DNA of 38,304 nucleotides from Cellulosilyticum sp. (lineage in GTDB: Bacteria; Bacillota; Clostridia; Lachnospirales; Cellulosilyticaceae), in the NCBI GenBank assembly GCA_017941635.1, contig JAGAVZ010000220.1:1-38304 (forward strand). The letters run 5' to 3'. This document shows, in pieces, positions 1-8,702 of this stretch (position 1 is the first letter of the stretch; every line of letters begins with the position of its first letter). A program made the translations under genes and the position numbers. The notes under the pieces were generated by a model. It saw only the letters and a program-made list of their open reading frames with translations, had not been told where the DNA came from and searched no databases.

Positions 1-69
1 CAAAAAGCTCAGATAAAAAATGCTATTATCAAGTGGGAATATGATTTAAGGAAATTAGAAAGCCTATAA
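1..69 (+). CDS. C-terminal end of an upstream gene (partial)
   Basis: Frame 1 is open from the window edge to a TAA at 67-69 and encodes 22 residues ending KWEYDLRKLESL. A strong terminator begins at the stop codon, which supports this being a real gene end. Too little is visible to name a family. Confidence 0.55.
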   Translation, partial: QKAQIKNAIIKWEYDLRKLESL

Positions 70-106
70 AAATTACACTATACGCATGTCATATAGTGTA
101 ATTTTT
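68..106 (+). terminator. Rho-independent terminator of the upstream gene
   Basis: A 15-bp perfect stem (68-82 with 92-106) encloses a 9-base loop, and the right arm ends in a run of T. It separates the upstream partial gene from the DUF3841 gene. Confidence 0.85.
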
Positions 107-134
107 ATATTACAACCCAAAAGGAAGAGAAATT

Positions 135-617
135 ATGAAATTTTATACAGTACAAGCTCCATGTGTCTGGGAACATATCATGCAAAGAGGAAAATGGATA
201 ACTGACCATAAATATTATATGGCTCAGGAAGAATATGATTGGATGTTACAGCAGGTGGAAGAGAGAATAACAATAAATAATCCAAGTCATTCATTAATAT
301 GGTTATGGGATAAGAAGCCAGACCTAAGATATAGTGGTTATGGTAAAAGCGGAACGGAAATGATCTTATTGGAAGTAGAGTTAGATAGGAGGCGTGTATT
401 AGCCTCTGATTTTGAAGCATGGCATTTTGTATTAAATAATTGTTTTTTAGGAGATGAAGAAACAGAAGCAATTAGTAAAGAAGAATCGTGGGAACGTATT
501 TTTGATTTGGATTTCTGCCAAAGTTATTTTGGGGATGGAGCACCTATACTTCAATATGTAACAGGAGAAATAGAGCAAGAAAATATAAGGGTTATTAGAA
601 AGTTTATCTGTAAATAA
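135..617 (+). CDS. DUF3841 family protein
   Basis: A 160-residue soluble protein whose sequence pattern fits DUF3841: an N-terminal VWEHIMQRGKW segment, a Tyr-Asp-Trp-Met motif near residue 35, a WLWDKKPDLRYSGYGKSGT stretch, and ASDFEAWHFVLNN near residue 90. It ends with ESWERIFDL and a short tail. The function of the family is unknown. The start has a good ribosome site (AAGGAAGAG, 121-129) a few bases upstream of ATG. It lies just after a terminator, so it probably has its own promoter, and it is followed 73 bases later by the HNH gene on the same strand. No signal peptide or membrane segment is seen. Confidence 0.7.
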   Translation: MKFYTVQAPCVWEHIMQRGKWITDHKYYMAQEEYDWMLQQVEERITINNPSHSLIWLWDKKPDLRYSGYGKSGTEMILLEVELDRRRVLASDFEAWHFVLNNCFLGDEETEAISKEESWERIFDLDFCQSYFGDGAPILQYVTGEIEQENIRVIRKFICK

Positions 618-690
618 AAGGTCATAATAAGATAGAAGTATTATAATGATGTAATAGATATACAACAGAAAAGAGGAGTTAAATGATACA

Positions 691-1911
691 ATGCAAATCT
701 GTTTACCGCAAAGTTTAGAAGTCGACACAAGATTGTTTGTTAAACTAATGGACTATAATACTCAGAGTGCTAGCTATAAACCGTTATGGTTAGCAGGCAT
801 TCTAGAGGAAGTTATTAAAGGGAACAAAAAAATAAGTTTTAAAACCATAGCTTGCCATATGATTAGCAAGGTATGGTATCCTATTGTACATTGTAAATTA
901 AGTTTTGGAAGCCAAGATAGCTTACCTAAGATTATTAAAGCAATACAAGCAAAGTATGATATTAAGGCAGATGAGAAAATCAGTGTGATTTATGATACCA
1001 TTTATCACATTGAGGATAAGGAAATATTAAAACAAATTAGTGTGCTATATAATATGGTGCCTTATCGTTTACTTTCTCCATTTTATAAAATATCTCGTGA
1101 GGAAAACTTTAATAAGAGGATGCGTGAATTAACAAATCAAGATGAAAGTGCTTTTTATCGTTTTATAGAAGATGGAAAAGTTATTGAGATAGGGGAGCAA
1201 TGGTATAGCTATCTTTATAATAATCAGGTGATTATTAATGCTTGGATAGAATATAGTCTGGTGTATTTTTTACAAAAGAAAAATCCAAATGTACCAGCTA
1301 TTCCACTTAAACTAACGCCTCCTGATAAAAGAAGTTTAGGAGATGCAACAAAGTTATGGAAGTATTTTGGTTCAATACGAGGGTTAAGTGATATTTATAT
1401 TAATAAGCCATTTACAGAGAAAAATATGGAGCAATACGGTGGTTTAAGTATTGATCATTTTATTCCATGGAGCTTTGTATTACATGATGAAATATGGAAT
1501 TTAACACCAAGCTTTAAGAATATTAATAGCTCTAAAAACAATGCTTTACCAGATTTAAAAATATATATGAAGGATTTCTGTATGATGCAGTATCAATTAT
1601 TTGATTTTATAAGAAGTGATATTCATGAAGGAAAGCAAAAACAGCTAATGAATAAGCTATTAGAGGATTATGTGCATATTATGCCTTCGCGCTATGAAGA
1701 GACACATGAGTGGTATCAAATAGGGCAAGATAGGTTTATGGATTATTTAAGTGATACCATTATGCCACTATATCAGATTGCTTATAATCAAGGCTATGAT
1801 ATATGGAAATGTAAAGATAGAGTAATATACAGTGACTTATCAGTTCAAAAAGAGGCTCAAAGTTACATAGCAGAAAGTGTAGAATCTATTTATGGAAAGG
1901 AATTAGAATAA
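691..1911 (+). CDS. HNH endonuclease domain protein
   Basis: A 406-residue protein. Residues 251-287 carry an HNH-type nuclease core: the IDHFIPWSFV block with Asp255-His256, then EIWNLTP and an Asn-rich NINSSKNN segment ending in ALPD. This is the layout of HNH proteins in restriction and defence loci. The first 250 residues have no domain I recognise, nor does the C-terminal 120 beyond helical character. The ATG at 691 sits about 12 bases after AGAGGAG (672-678). A closer ATG at 683 is out of frame and opens only an 11-codon ORF. A TATAAT at 642-647 could be the -10 element. The next gene starts 2 bases after this stop, so the two are probably cotranscribed. Confidence 0.7.
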   Translation: MQICLPQSLEVDTRLFVKLMDYNTQSASYKPLWLAGILEEVIKGNKKISFKTIACHMISKVWYPIVHCKLSFGSQDSLPKIIKAIQAKYDIKADEKISVIYDTIYHIEDKEILKQISVLYNMVPYRLLSPFYKISREENFNKRMRELTNQDESAFYRFIEDGKVIEIGEQWYSYLYNNQVIINAWIEYSLVYFLQKKNPNVPAIPLKLTPPDKRSLGDATKLWKYFGSIRGLSDIYINKPFTEKNMEQYGGLSIDHFIPWSFVLHDEIWNLTPSFKNINSSKNNALPDLKIYMKDFCMMQYQLFDFIRSDIHEGKQKQLMNKLLEDYVHIMPSRYEETHEWYQIGQDRFMDYLSDTIMPLYQIAYNQGYDIWKCKDRVIYSDLSVQKEAQSYIAESVESIYGKELE

Positions 1912-1913
1912 AA

Positions 1914-2504
1914 GTGGGAAACTATTACAATGAGAGGGCACAGGAATTCTTTGAAGGGACAGCCTATGTGGATATGAGTATGCAATACCAAGATTTTCTA
2001 TTCAATATTCCTAAAGGTGGATGTATCCTAGATGCAGGCTGTGGATCAGGGAGAGATAGCCTGTTCTTTAAAAACTTAGGTTATCAAGTCGTCGCAATGG
2101 ACGGTTCAATAGAAATGTGTAAACTAGCAAGCGAGCATATCGGCCAAGAAGTGGTACACGCAAGATTTCAAGAGATAGATTTAAAGACATTAACAAATGG
2201 CCAAAATTTATTTGATGGTATTTGGGCAGCTGCTTCTTTATTGCATGTACCAAGTTATGAGATAGAGAGCGTTTTAAGAAAGTTAAAAGATGTTTTAAAA
2301 CAAGATGGCATGTTTTATGCTTCTTTTAAGTATGGAGATTTTGAGGGAGAAAGAAATGATCGCTATTTTTATGATTTAAAGGAAGATACAGCTAGAGCAT
2401 TATTCACTAAGGTTGGATTTAAAGTAGAAAAAATGTGGATAACAGGTGATGTAAGAGAAGGTCGTGGGGATGAAAAGTGGATGAATCTATTGGTGAGAAA
2501 ATAA
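1914..2504 (+). CDS. class I SAM-dependent methyltransferase
   Basis: A 196-residue Rossmann-fold methyltransferase. Motif I is ILDAGCGSGRDS (about residues 37-48), followed by an acidic strand end VVAMDGS and the IWAAASLLHVP motif near residue 102. The protein ends DEKWMNLLVRK. No target-recognition domain or NPPY-type motif is present, so a small molecule or protein substrate is more likely than DNA. The start is GTG (1914), two bases after the HNH stop, with GGAAAGG upstream inside the previous gene; no ATG gives the full N-terminal helix. Tight coupling to the HNH gene suggests a shared role, but the sequence does not show whether it is modification, protection or chance. Confidence 0.75.
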   Translation: MGNYYNERAQEFFEGTAYVDMSMQYQDFLFNIPKGGCILDAGCGSGRDSLFFKNLGYQVVAMDGSIEMCKLASEHIGQEVVHARFQEIDLKTLTNGQNLFDGIWAAASLLHVPSYEIESVLRKLKDVLKQDGMFYASFKYGDFEGERNDRYFYDLKEDTARALFTKVGFKVEKMWITGDVREGRGDEKWMNLLVRK

Positions 2505-2540
2505 AAATCCCTTTTAATAGGGGGAATTCCTTTTCTCAGC

Positions 2541-2558
2541 ACATATATATAAGTGAAG
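2541..2558. repeat. 18-base motif, copy 1 (second copy at 8639)
   Basis: The sequence ACATATATATAAGTGAAG occurs identically at 2541-2558 and 8639-8656, and both copies lie in intergenic DNA downstream of a GGGGGAA stretch. Its low complexity makes chance identity possible. Confidence 0.4.
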
Positions 2559-2978
2559 GCAAATAAAATAGCAGTTTAATTTTAATCCAATGCCGTAAGA
2601 AGAAGTCTATATTTAGCATAAAGCAAGTAGCTTTAGTGAACCCCTTTATGCAGGATGTAGTCAGATTCTAGAGGAGAAGGAGAGCATATAGACTTATATT
2701 TAAAAAGCTTTCACAAATACTTTATTTTTTATCTAAATCAGTTTTATAATTCAGTAGCAAAAAAAGTAAAAACATTTCCCTTTAGCAGATGATGAAATAG
2801 GCCAAACACATGTGATTTCATCAGAAGCTAAGCTCCCAATTGGAAAGGTTTTTCTTTCATAGTAGCTCGAGATTAAGGCGCCTTCTTATAAAAGTGGGAG
2901 CTTTATAAGGAGCTTTTAATAGAAAGCTATGAAGGAAGAAAAACTTGGAAGATGGAGAGCAAAAAGAAATGGTATTAG

Positions 2979-3013
2979 AAAAAGCCGGTAGCATTTAAAG
3001 TTACTGGCTTTTT
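2979..3013 (+). terminator. Rho-independent terminator without an obvious gene
   Basis: A 13-bp stem (2979-2991 with 3001-3013, including G-T pairs) has a 9-base loop and its right arm ends in TTTTT. It lies almost 500 bases after the methyltransferase stop. Confidence 0.75.
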
Positions 3014-3096
3014 GTTGTGTGTAAAATTTTGTATTTGTTCAAAATCAGTAAAAATTAAAAAATTGTATAAAATTATTTCTTAATTAAAGCATTTTT

Positions 3097-3105
3097 TGAT
3101 ATAAT
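3097..3105 (+). promoter_or_regulatory. extended -10 promoter for the solute-binding protein/chemotaxis operon
   Basis: TGATATAAT is a TGn extended -10 with a consensus TATAAT at 3100-3105, 42 bases before the start codon. No convincing -35 hexamer is seen, which is common for extended -10 promoters. Confidence 0.55.
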
Positions 3106-3147
3106 AGCACAGTTAAAAGTATATTTAATTTTAGGAGGAAATATCCA

Positions 3148-4443
3148 GTGAAAAAGCAATCAATTTATATTCTTTTCAGTCTATTGATAGTGGGGATGTT
3201 ATCAGGTTGCCAAAGTAATAAGGAAGAAGCTTATACTTTGGATTCTAAGCAAGAACAATATGAAATAGAGCAAGAGCATCATGATGGAGTGGTTGAATTA
3301 ACACTATGGGGTGCACAGGAGGATGCGGAATTATTAGAGCATCTTATAGACGATTTCAAGGAGGAATATAGTTCACAGGCTCAATTTGAGATTACAGTAG
3401 ATTATCATAGTGAATCAAAATGTAAGGAAGATTTATTTAAAGATACAGAAAACCAAGTGGATGTTTTTACGTTTGCAGATGATCAATTAAGACCAATTGT
3501 TGCTGCGGGATTGTTAGCACCGGTGTCAAATCCTGAAGAAGTAAGGAAAAGTAATATTGAGGCGGCTTGTGAGGCGGCTTCTATCAATGAGACATTATAT
3601 GCTTATCCGATGACTGCAGATAATGGATATTTTTTATACTATAATAAAAATTATTTTACAGACCAAGATGTTGAATCATTAGATACGATATTGCAGATAG
3701 CCTCTCAAAATAATAAAAAGGTTTCGATGGACTGGACATCAGGTTGGTATTTATATGCCTTCTTTGGTCAAACTGGTTTAGAATTGGGACTAAATAAGGA
3801 TGGCATTTCAAATTATTGTAATTGGAATGCAACAGATACGGCTATAAAAGGGATTGATGTAGCAAATAGTATGTTAGCCATTGCAAAAGATAATAGCTTT
3901 TTAAACTGTACAGAGGGAGATTTTATAAAAGGCATTCAAGAGGGAAGTATCATTGCCGGTGTATCAGGAATTTGGAATACCACAGTTGTTGAGGAAGCGT
4001 GGGGAAGTAATTATGGCGCAACCAAATTGCCAACTTACTCATGTGCCAATAAGCAGATGCAAATGGCATCCTTTGCAGGTTATAAGATGGTAGGGGTGAG
4101 TGATTACTCTAGCCAAAAAGAGTGGGCACAGAAGTTGGCACAGTGGATTACAAATGAAGCTAATCAAATTCAACGTTTTAAAATGAGAGGACAAGGGCCT
4201 TCTAATATTAATGCGGCAGCAACACCAGAAATCGCAAAATCACCAGCTATTGATGCATTATTAGAGCAATCTGGATTTGCAAGCTTACAACAAGTAGGTG
4301 GTGCATTCTGGGAGCCGACTCAAATATTTGGAGAAGCAATGGCAGCAGGTAATCCGGAAGGAAAGGATTTACAAGTATTACTTGATGTGATGACAGAGGG
4401 TATTACAGAATCATATAGTAATGGAGGAGTAGGTAATGCATAA
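3148..4443 (+). CDS. extracellular solute-binding lipoprotein (family 1)
   Basis: A 431-residue sugar-type substrate-binding protein. The N-terminal signal ends in a lipobox LSGC with Cys21, so it should be lipid-anchored outside the membrane. The mature part has the family 1 pattern: [10 protein letters not shown], a long central domain with [20 protein letters not shown], and a C-terminal [11 protein letters not shown] helix. Substrates of this family are usually oligosaccharides; this one cannot be named. It starts at GTG with AGGAGG 9 bases upstream. No permease or ATPase gene is nearby. The 3' end overlaps the start of a chemotaxis receptor by 8 bases, so it probably presents ligand to that receptor rather than to a transporter. 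That role is inference. Confidence 0.85.
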   Translation: MKKQSIYILFSLLIVGMLSGCQSNKEEAYTLDSKQEQYEIEQEHHDGVVELTLWGAQEDAELLEHLIDDFKEEYSSQAQFEITVDYHSESKCKEDLFKDTENQVDVFTFADDQLRPIVAAGLLAPVSNPEEVRKSNIEAACEAASINETLYAYPMTADNGYFLYYNKNYFTDQDVESLDTILQIASQNNKKVSMDWTSGWYLYAFFGQTGLELGLNKDGISNYCNWNATDTAIKGIDVANSMLAIAKDNSFLNCTEGDFIKGIQEGSIIAGVSGIWNTTVVEEAWGSNYGATKLPTYSCANKQMQMASFAGYKMVGVSDYSSQKEWAQKLAQWITNEANQIQRFKMRGQGPSNINAAATPEIAKSPAIDALLEQSGFASLQQVGGAFWEPTQIFGEAMAAGNPEGKDLQVLLDVMTEGITESYSNGGVGNA

Positions 4444-6169
4444 AAGACAAAATGTAAGCATAAAGAGCTTAATTATGTTGCCTGTTATTATTTTGGGTTG
4501 TGTGTGTATTTGGTCAAATCTTATGTCTATACATAATGTAAGGAAGGTTAATGGAGAAGCTTCTAATGTGGTAGATTACTATATGGTAGGGATTCAAGAG
4601 TTGACAAAAATCCAAGAAGAAGCAAATGACATACATAAATTAGCATTAACACATATTATTGCAACAGATTTAGATTCTATGATTGAAATCGTAGAAGAAA
4701 TTAAGAAGAAACAATCTAACTTAGAAGAAATGATTTCAGCCTATGAAATATACATATTAGATGAACACCAAGAGATTTATGAAGCATTTAAGTTAAATTA
4801 TGAATCCTTTAAAAAGAGTATGAAAGAACTCTTGACCAATAGTGCAGATAGCAGGACAGTAGCTGCCTATGATTTGGCGAATGGAGATGTGGCACTTTAT
4901 GGTAATGCTATGTTACAAAACGTGAGTGAACTATCACAATTGCTTACAAATAGTGCAGCAGATGCGAGGGCAGAGCTAAAAGATGTATATGCAAGTTCTC
5001 TACTAGGTAATGTGGTTAATATTTTATTAAGCATCGTTGTTGTATTAGCGGTTATTCTTATTGTTTGGAAACGAGTGATTCAGCCAATATCTAAGGTACA
5101 AGATGATATTGAAGAGATTACAAATGATATTGACCAAAGAAAAGGAGACTTGACTAAAAGAGTCAAAGTCAACTCTCGCGATGAAATTGGAACTATTGGG
5201 ATAGGCATGAATAGTTTTCTAGAAAAATTACAACAGATTTTGGTGGTGATTAAAAATAGCTCAAATCGTATGGATGTAGTTGTACATGAGGTACTGGAAA
5301 GTGTACAAGATTCAAATCAGCATGTTTCAGATTTAAGGACAGTTATGGAAGAACTATCTGTAACGGTAGGGGATGTATCTCAGTCGGCTCACATGATTCA
5401 TCATAATGCAGAAGAGATTAAGAATGAAGTGGATAGTATCGCTCAAAAATCCATAACAATAAGCGAATACTCTGTAGATATGAAACAAAAGGCTGAGGGA
5501 TTAGAACATAATGCAAGAGTCAGTATGGAAACAACGGCTAATCGTGTGAAGGATATGATGAGAATACTCACTGAGTCCATTCAATCGGCTAAAAATGTAG
5601 ATGAAGTCAATCAACTCACCAATGATATATTAGAAATATCGAGTCAAACCAATCTATTAGCATTAAATGCCTCAATTGAAGCAGCAAGAGCTGGTGATGC
5701 AGGAAAAGGTTTTGCAGTTGTCGCAGAAGAAATTAGAAAACTAGCTGATTCAAGTAGTCAAATTGCCAATCGTATTCAAGGTATTAATAGAGGGGTTGTA
5801 GAAGCCGTACATCATTTAGCACAGCAGTCCACTGATATGCTAGATTATATGAATACCGATATAATGCCTGAATATCGTAAATTTGTGGACAGTGGTGTAC
5901 ATTATAAAGAAGATGCAACTTATATAGAAGAAGTCATTCATGAATTTACAACAAAAACAGATCATTTAAAAGGTGTAGTAGATAAAATAACCCTTGAGAT
6001 TCAGACAATTACGAAAGCAATCGAAGAGGAAGTGGATGGAATAGGTAGCATTACGGAAAACACACACACTTTGGTTAAAGATATGGAAGATATAAGAATT
6101 AGAATGGAAATGAACCAAGAAATCACCAATGAATTAAAAGAAGAAACAGCAATTTTTACTAAGCTGTAG
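4436..6169 (+). CDS. methyl-accepting chemotaxis protein
   Basis: A 577-residue transmembrane chemoreceptor. A first membrane segment (about residues 12-31) leads into an extracellular four-helix-type sensor of about 155 residues, a second membrane segment (about 189-209), a HAMP domain (to about 265) and a long cytoplasmic coiled coil. The hairpin tip is intact, with [20 protein letters not shown] followed by [15 protein letters not shown], the site that contacts CheA and CheW. No C-terminal CheR-tethering pentapeptide is present. The ATG lies inside the last codons of the solute-binding protein gene (ATGCATAA overlap), which implies translational coupling and a joint function: a lipoprotein-bound sugar signal passed to the receptor. 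A terminator follows immediately. Confidence 0.93.
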   Translation: MHKRQNVSIKSLIMLPVIILGCVCIWSNLMSIHNVRKVNGEASNVVDYYMVGIQELTKIQEEANDIHKLALTHIIATDLDSMIEIVEEIKKKQSNLEEMISAYEIYILDEHQEIYEAFKLNYESFKKSMKELLTNSADSRTVAAYDLANGDVALYGNAMLQNVSELSQLLTNSAADARAELKDVYASSLLGNVVNILLSIVVVLAVILIVWKRVIQPISKVQDDIEEITNDIDQRKGDLTKRVKVNSRDEIGTIGIGMNSFLEKLQQILVVIKNSSNRMDVVVHEVLESVQDSNQHVSDLRTVMEELSVTVGDVSQSAHMIHHNAEEIKNEVDSIAQKSITISEYSVDMKQKAEGLEHNARVSMETTANRVKDMMRILTESIQSAKNVDEVNQLTNDILEISSQTNLLALNASIEAARAGDAGKGFAVVAEEIRKLADSSSQIANRIQGINRGVVEAVHHLAQQSTDMLDYMNTDIMPEYRKFVDSGVHYKEDATYIEEVIHEFTTKTDHLKGVVDKITLEIQTITKAIEEEVDGIGSITENTHTLVKDMEDIRIRMEMNQEITNELKEETAIFTKL

Positions 6170-6173
6170 GCAA

Positions 6174-6209
6174 GAAGGTCAGTAGTTATAAAAAGCTACT
6201 GACTTTTTT
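6174..6209 (+). terminator. terminator of the binding protein/chemoreceptor operon
   Basis: The stem GTCAGTAG (6178-6185) pairs with CTACTGAC (6196-6203), extended by A-T pairs and followed by six T. It begins 5 bases after the stop codon. Confidence 0.88.
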
Positions 6210-6357
6210 GTATGGTAAACTAGAGCGTGAAATGAATATTAGAATAGGATGTTTGATTACAGCCTCAAGAAGTTATAGCACTTTATCAGTCGGTTGCATA
6301 GGAGAAGCTTAAAAGGTGGTTTTAAGAAAAAATGTATTATTTTTAATAATATGAATT

Positions 6358-6415
6358 TATAATATAATGATGGCGTAAATTATAAATAAAAAGAAAGGTA
6401 GGATAAGAAGGAGGT
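6358..6415 (+). promoter_or_regulatory. promoter-like -10 elements and an unused strong ribosome site
   Basis: Two overlapping TATAAT hexamers lie at 6358-6363 and 6363-6368, without a good -35. Downstream, GAAGGAGGTATATCC (from about 6407) is a near-perfect Shine-Dalgarno followed not by ATG but by ATT in a 5-codon frame ending TAG at about 6434. The sequence there, ATTCAAATTGAAT, is a palindrome. The gene itself starts 34 bases later with its own GAGGAG. Confidence 0.35.
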
Positions 6416-6467
6416 ATATCCATTCAAATTGAATAGAGAAAATAGAACAGAGGAGTGAAAATAAAGA

Positions 6468-8549
6468 ATGTATTGTAGTCAGTGTGGGAAAAAAATTGCA
6501 GATGGTTCTAAGTTTTGTTCATTTTGTGGAAAGCCACAAGAAAGTGAACAAGCATTAAATAGTGAGCATGCAATAAATAGTGAGTATGCAATAAATAATG
6601 AGCATATAACAAATAGTGATGAAAGAACAACGATAGAAGAAAATACTGCACAGAATGAAACAATCTATCAGGCTTCAAATGAGATGGCTAAGCAAAATTC
6701 AAATAGCCAATCATCAGGATTTAAGAAAAAATTCCTTGTAATGGGAATTGGTTTGGCAGCTGTTATAATAGGGGTTGTATTTTTTATTGTTTATCAGTCA
6801 AAGTTACAAGCACAATCATGGGAAGAGTGGGTTTTAGATTATAAGGAAGAAATGGCGGCCTATTATCTTTCAGATAAGCAAGAGACTAGCTTAAATGATT
6901 TTATGGTACAATCTGTTGAAGCGGAGAAAAAAGAGGCACAAGAAACTTTGAAGGTAGAGATGATCGCCTTAAAGGAACAAGTAGTATCAGAAAACGAAAA
7001 ATACCAATCTGATATAGAAACAGGTCTAAATCAAATTGCAAGTGGCTATAATTTAACCTTTGCTTTTGAAGATGAGCTAAGTCAAATCGAAACCATGCAA
7101 TCAGAAATCAAAAGCATGAAAGAAAATAAACAATATCCAGAAGCATTAGCACGAATCAAGGAGTGTCAAGCTTTGCAGGAGAAAATTCAAACCGTTCAAT
7201 CAGGATGGAATGTATCTATTGTTCAAAGAGATGTTTCACAATATCCAAAGGTGAAGCTTTATTTAGATATTCGTGATGAAATGGGGACACCAATCGAAAA
7301 CCTAAATCAAAAGATTTTCTTTTTATCACAAAAAGATGCCCAAAGTGGTGAGTACATAAAAAGGGAGATTACAAGTGCCCTTCAATTAAATCAAAACGAA
7401 AGCATCAATATTAACCTAGTAGCAGATGTCAGTGGTAGTATGGATGGTGATTTGTATACCGTTAAAGGGATTATGAATAACTTCTTAAATACTGTTCAAT
7501 TTGGGGTAGGAGACCAAATTGCTTTAACTGAGTTTAGTGATACAAGTTATTTGGCACAGAATTTTACCTCTGATAAAAGTAGCATTATAGAACAGGTTAA
7601 TTGGATGGATACCTATGGTGGCACAAAGTTATATGATACACTCATTGAATCTGTGATGAGAGTGTATGGCCAAAGTGGTGCTAAGTGTGTTATTGCTTTT
7701 ACAGATGGTTTTGATAACCGTAGTGTTTCTAGTGCGGATGATGTTGTTAGGGTGGCTCAAAATACAGACATTCCAATTTTCATTATAGGAATTGGAAATG
7801 ATGTGGACCATAACCTTCTAAGCTATATGGCAAGTAGTACAGGTGGTTATTATACCAATGCAACGAACCTTAGTACAATGCAAGAGATTTACAACAGTAT
7901 TTATACGGCTCAAAAACAAGTTTATTGTCTAGAGTATCAAGCAGATGATGAAAGTATGATGACCCTTCAGGATGTGAGTATTTATTTAAGAGGTGAAAAT
8001 GCAGGAGGAACTGTGGAATATGCCTACACACCTTCAGATGATTTCTTTGATATGTTACTTAATAACTTTTTAAATTCTTATATAGAAGCATTAACTGTGG
8101 GTGACCCTTTAGTTATGGAACGTGCAGGTTATGCAAGCACAAGTGGTGGGGTATATAAGGAAACAAGTCAGTATATTAAGAAGCATAAAGATAAATTATC
8201 AGAGCAGCTTCTACAGGCAGAAGTCATAGATGTTCAATATATCGATAAGGATACCTACGAAATTACCTCTAATGAAATCTATGATATTCAATGGCTTCGA
8301 GACTATACTAACGATATAGCAGAAGATACATCAGATGAGTCCACATCAGCACGTAATTTACTATTTAGATATTATCCAGAAGAATACCTACATGGGCAAG
8401 CTATTAAGGTTTATAAATCAAGAACCTTAAAAGGTCATTACAGGGTAAAACGTTCACCAGAAGGAAGATGGCAAATTGCTGACTTTACTAAAAGCTATGA
8501 GATTTTAGGAACCAATACCTACAATGCACATATTGATGGTGAGGAATAA
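6468..8549 (+). CDS. zinc-ribbon, single-pass membrane protein with VWA domain and TcaA-like C-terminus
   Basis: A 693-residue protein. It has an N-terminal zinc ribbon (Cys3, Cys6, Cys17, Cys20), a hexapeptide-repeat linker, one membrane helix (about residues 88-108), an extracellular coiled coil (about 130-240), and a von Willebrand A domain with an intact MIDAS: DVSGS with Asp320, Ser322, Ser324, then YGGTKLYDT and TDG at Asp413. The last 170 residues resemble the NTF2-like domain at the end of TcaA/YvbJ-type proteins. The cytoplasmic ribbon plus outer adhesion-like domain suggests an envelope sensor or assembly protein; the ligand is unknown. The ATG at 6468 keeps the first ribbon cysteine at position 3. 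A terminator follows, so it is probably monocistronic. Confidence 0.8.
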   Translation: MYCSQCGKKIADGSKFCSFCGKPQESEQALNSEHAINSEYAINNEHITNSDERTTIEENTAQNETIYQASNEMAKQNSNSQSSGFKKKFLVMGIGLAAVIIGVVFFIVYQSKLQAQSWEEWVLDYKEEMAAYYLSDKQETSLNDFMVQSVEAEKKEAQETLKVEMIALKEQVVSENEKYQSDIETGLNQIASGYNLTFAFEDELSQIETMQSEIKSMKENKQYPEALARIKECQALQEKIQTVQSGWNVSIVQRDVSQYPKVKLYLDIRDEMGTPIENLNQKIFFLSQKDAQSGEYIKREITSALQLNQNESININLVADVSGSMDGDLYTVKGIMNNFLNTVQFGVGDQIALTEFSDTSYLAQNFTSDKSSIIEQVNWMDTYGGTKLYDTLIESVMRVYGQSGAKCVIAFTDGFDNRSVSSADDVVRVAQNTDIPIFIIGIGNDVDHNLLSYMASSTGGYYTNATNLSTMQEIYNSIYTAQKQVYCLEYQADDESMMTLQDVSIYLRGENAGGTVEYAYTPSDDFFDMLLNNFLNSYIEALTVGDPLVMERAGYASTSGGVYKETSQYIKKHKDKLSEQLLQAEVIDVQYIDKDTYEITSNEIYDIQWLRDYTNDIAEDTSDESTSARNLLFRYYPEEYLHGQAIKVYKSRTLKGHYRVKRSPEGRWQIADFTKSYEILGTNTYNAHIDGEE
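6552..6623 (+). repeat. 18-bp coding tandem repeat, four copies
   Basis: Four imperfect 18-bp units (6552, 6570, 6588, 6606) encode the hexapeptide series ALNSEH, AINSEY, AINNEH, ITNSDE. They form part of the linker between zinc ribbon and membrane helix. Such units can change copy number by slippage without breaking the frame. Confidence 0.85.
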
Positions 8550-8560
8550 ATAAAACATAG

Positions 8561-8596
8561 AAATGTACCTATCTTTGATGGTAGGTACATTTTTTT
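8561..8596 (+). terminator. terminator of the VWA protein gene
   Basis: The 11-bp stem AAATGTACCTA (8561-8571) pairs with 8582-8592, and the right arm continues into a T run. Confidence 0.88.
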
Positions 8597-8638
8597 ATAA
8601 AAAAATTAAAAAATTCCGGGGGAATGTGATTTTTGAAA

Positions 8639-8656
8639 ACATATATATAAGTGAAG
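8639..8656. repeat. 18-base motif, copy 2 (first copy at 2541)
   Basis: This copy is identical to 2541-2558. It lies 46 bases before the replication-protein-like gene, between GTGATTTTT (8626-8634) and a complementary AAAAATCAC further down, so it sits in the loop of a possible long-range hairpin. Confidence 0.4.
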
Positions 8657-8702
8657 AAGTAAATATTACGAAAGAAAAAATCACGAAAAGGGGAATGAAA
8701 GA

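Larger units (their letters stand above)
2505..3096. other. long intergenic stretch with no gene
   Basis: No credible reading frame is present on either strand. The stretch holds a weak hairpin just after the methyltransferase (ATCCC...GGGGGAAT, 2512-2527), the 18-base motif shared with 8639, a 9-bp inverted repeat (2830-2838 with 2895-2903) and an orphan terminator at 2979-3013. The terminator has no complete gene on its 5' side, so this may be a decayed gene. I could not recognise a protein in any frame. Confidence 0.5.

Noticed and set aside
3148-4443. Solute-binding protein as part of an ABC importer here
   Set aside because: No permease or ATPase gene is adjacent, and the gene overlaps a chemoreceptor instead.
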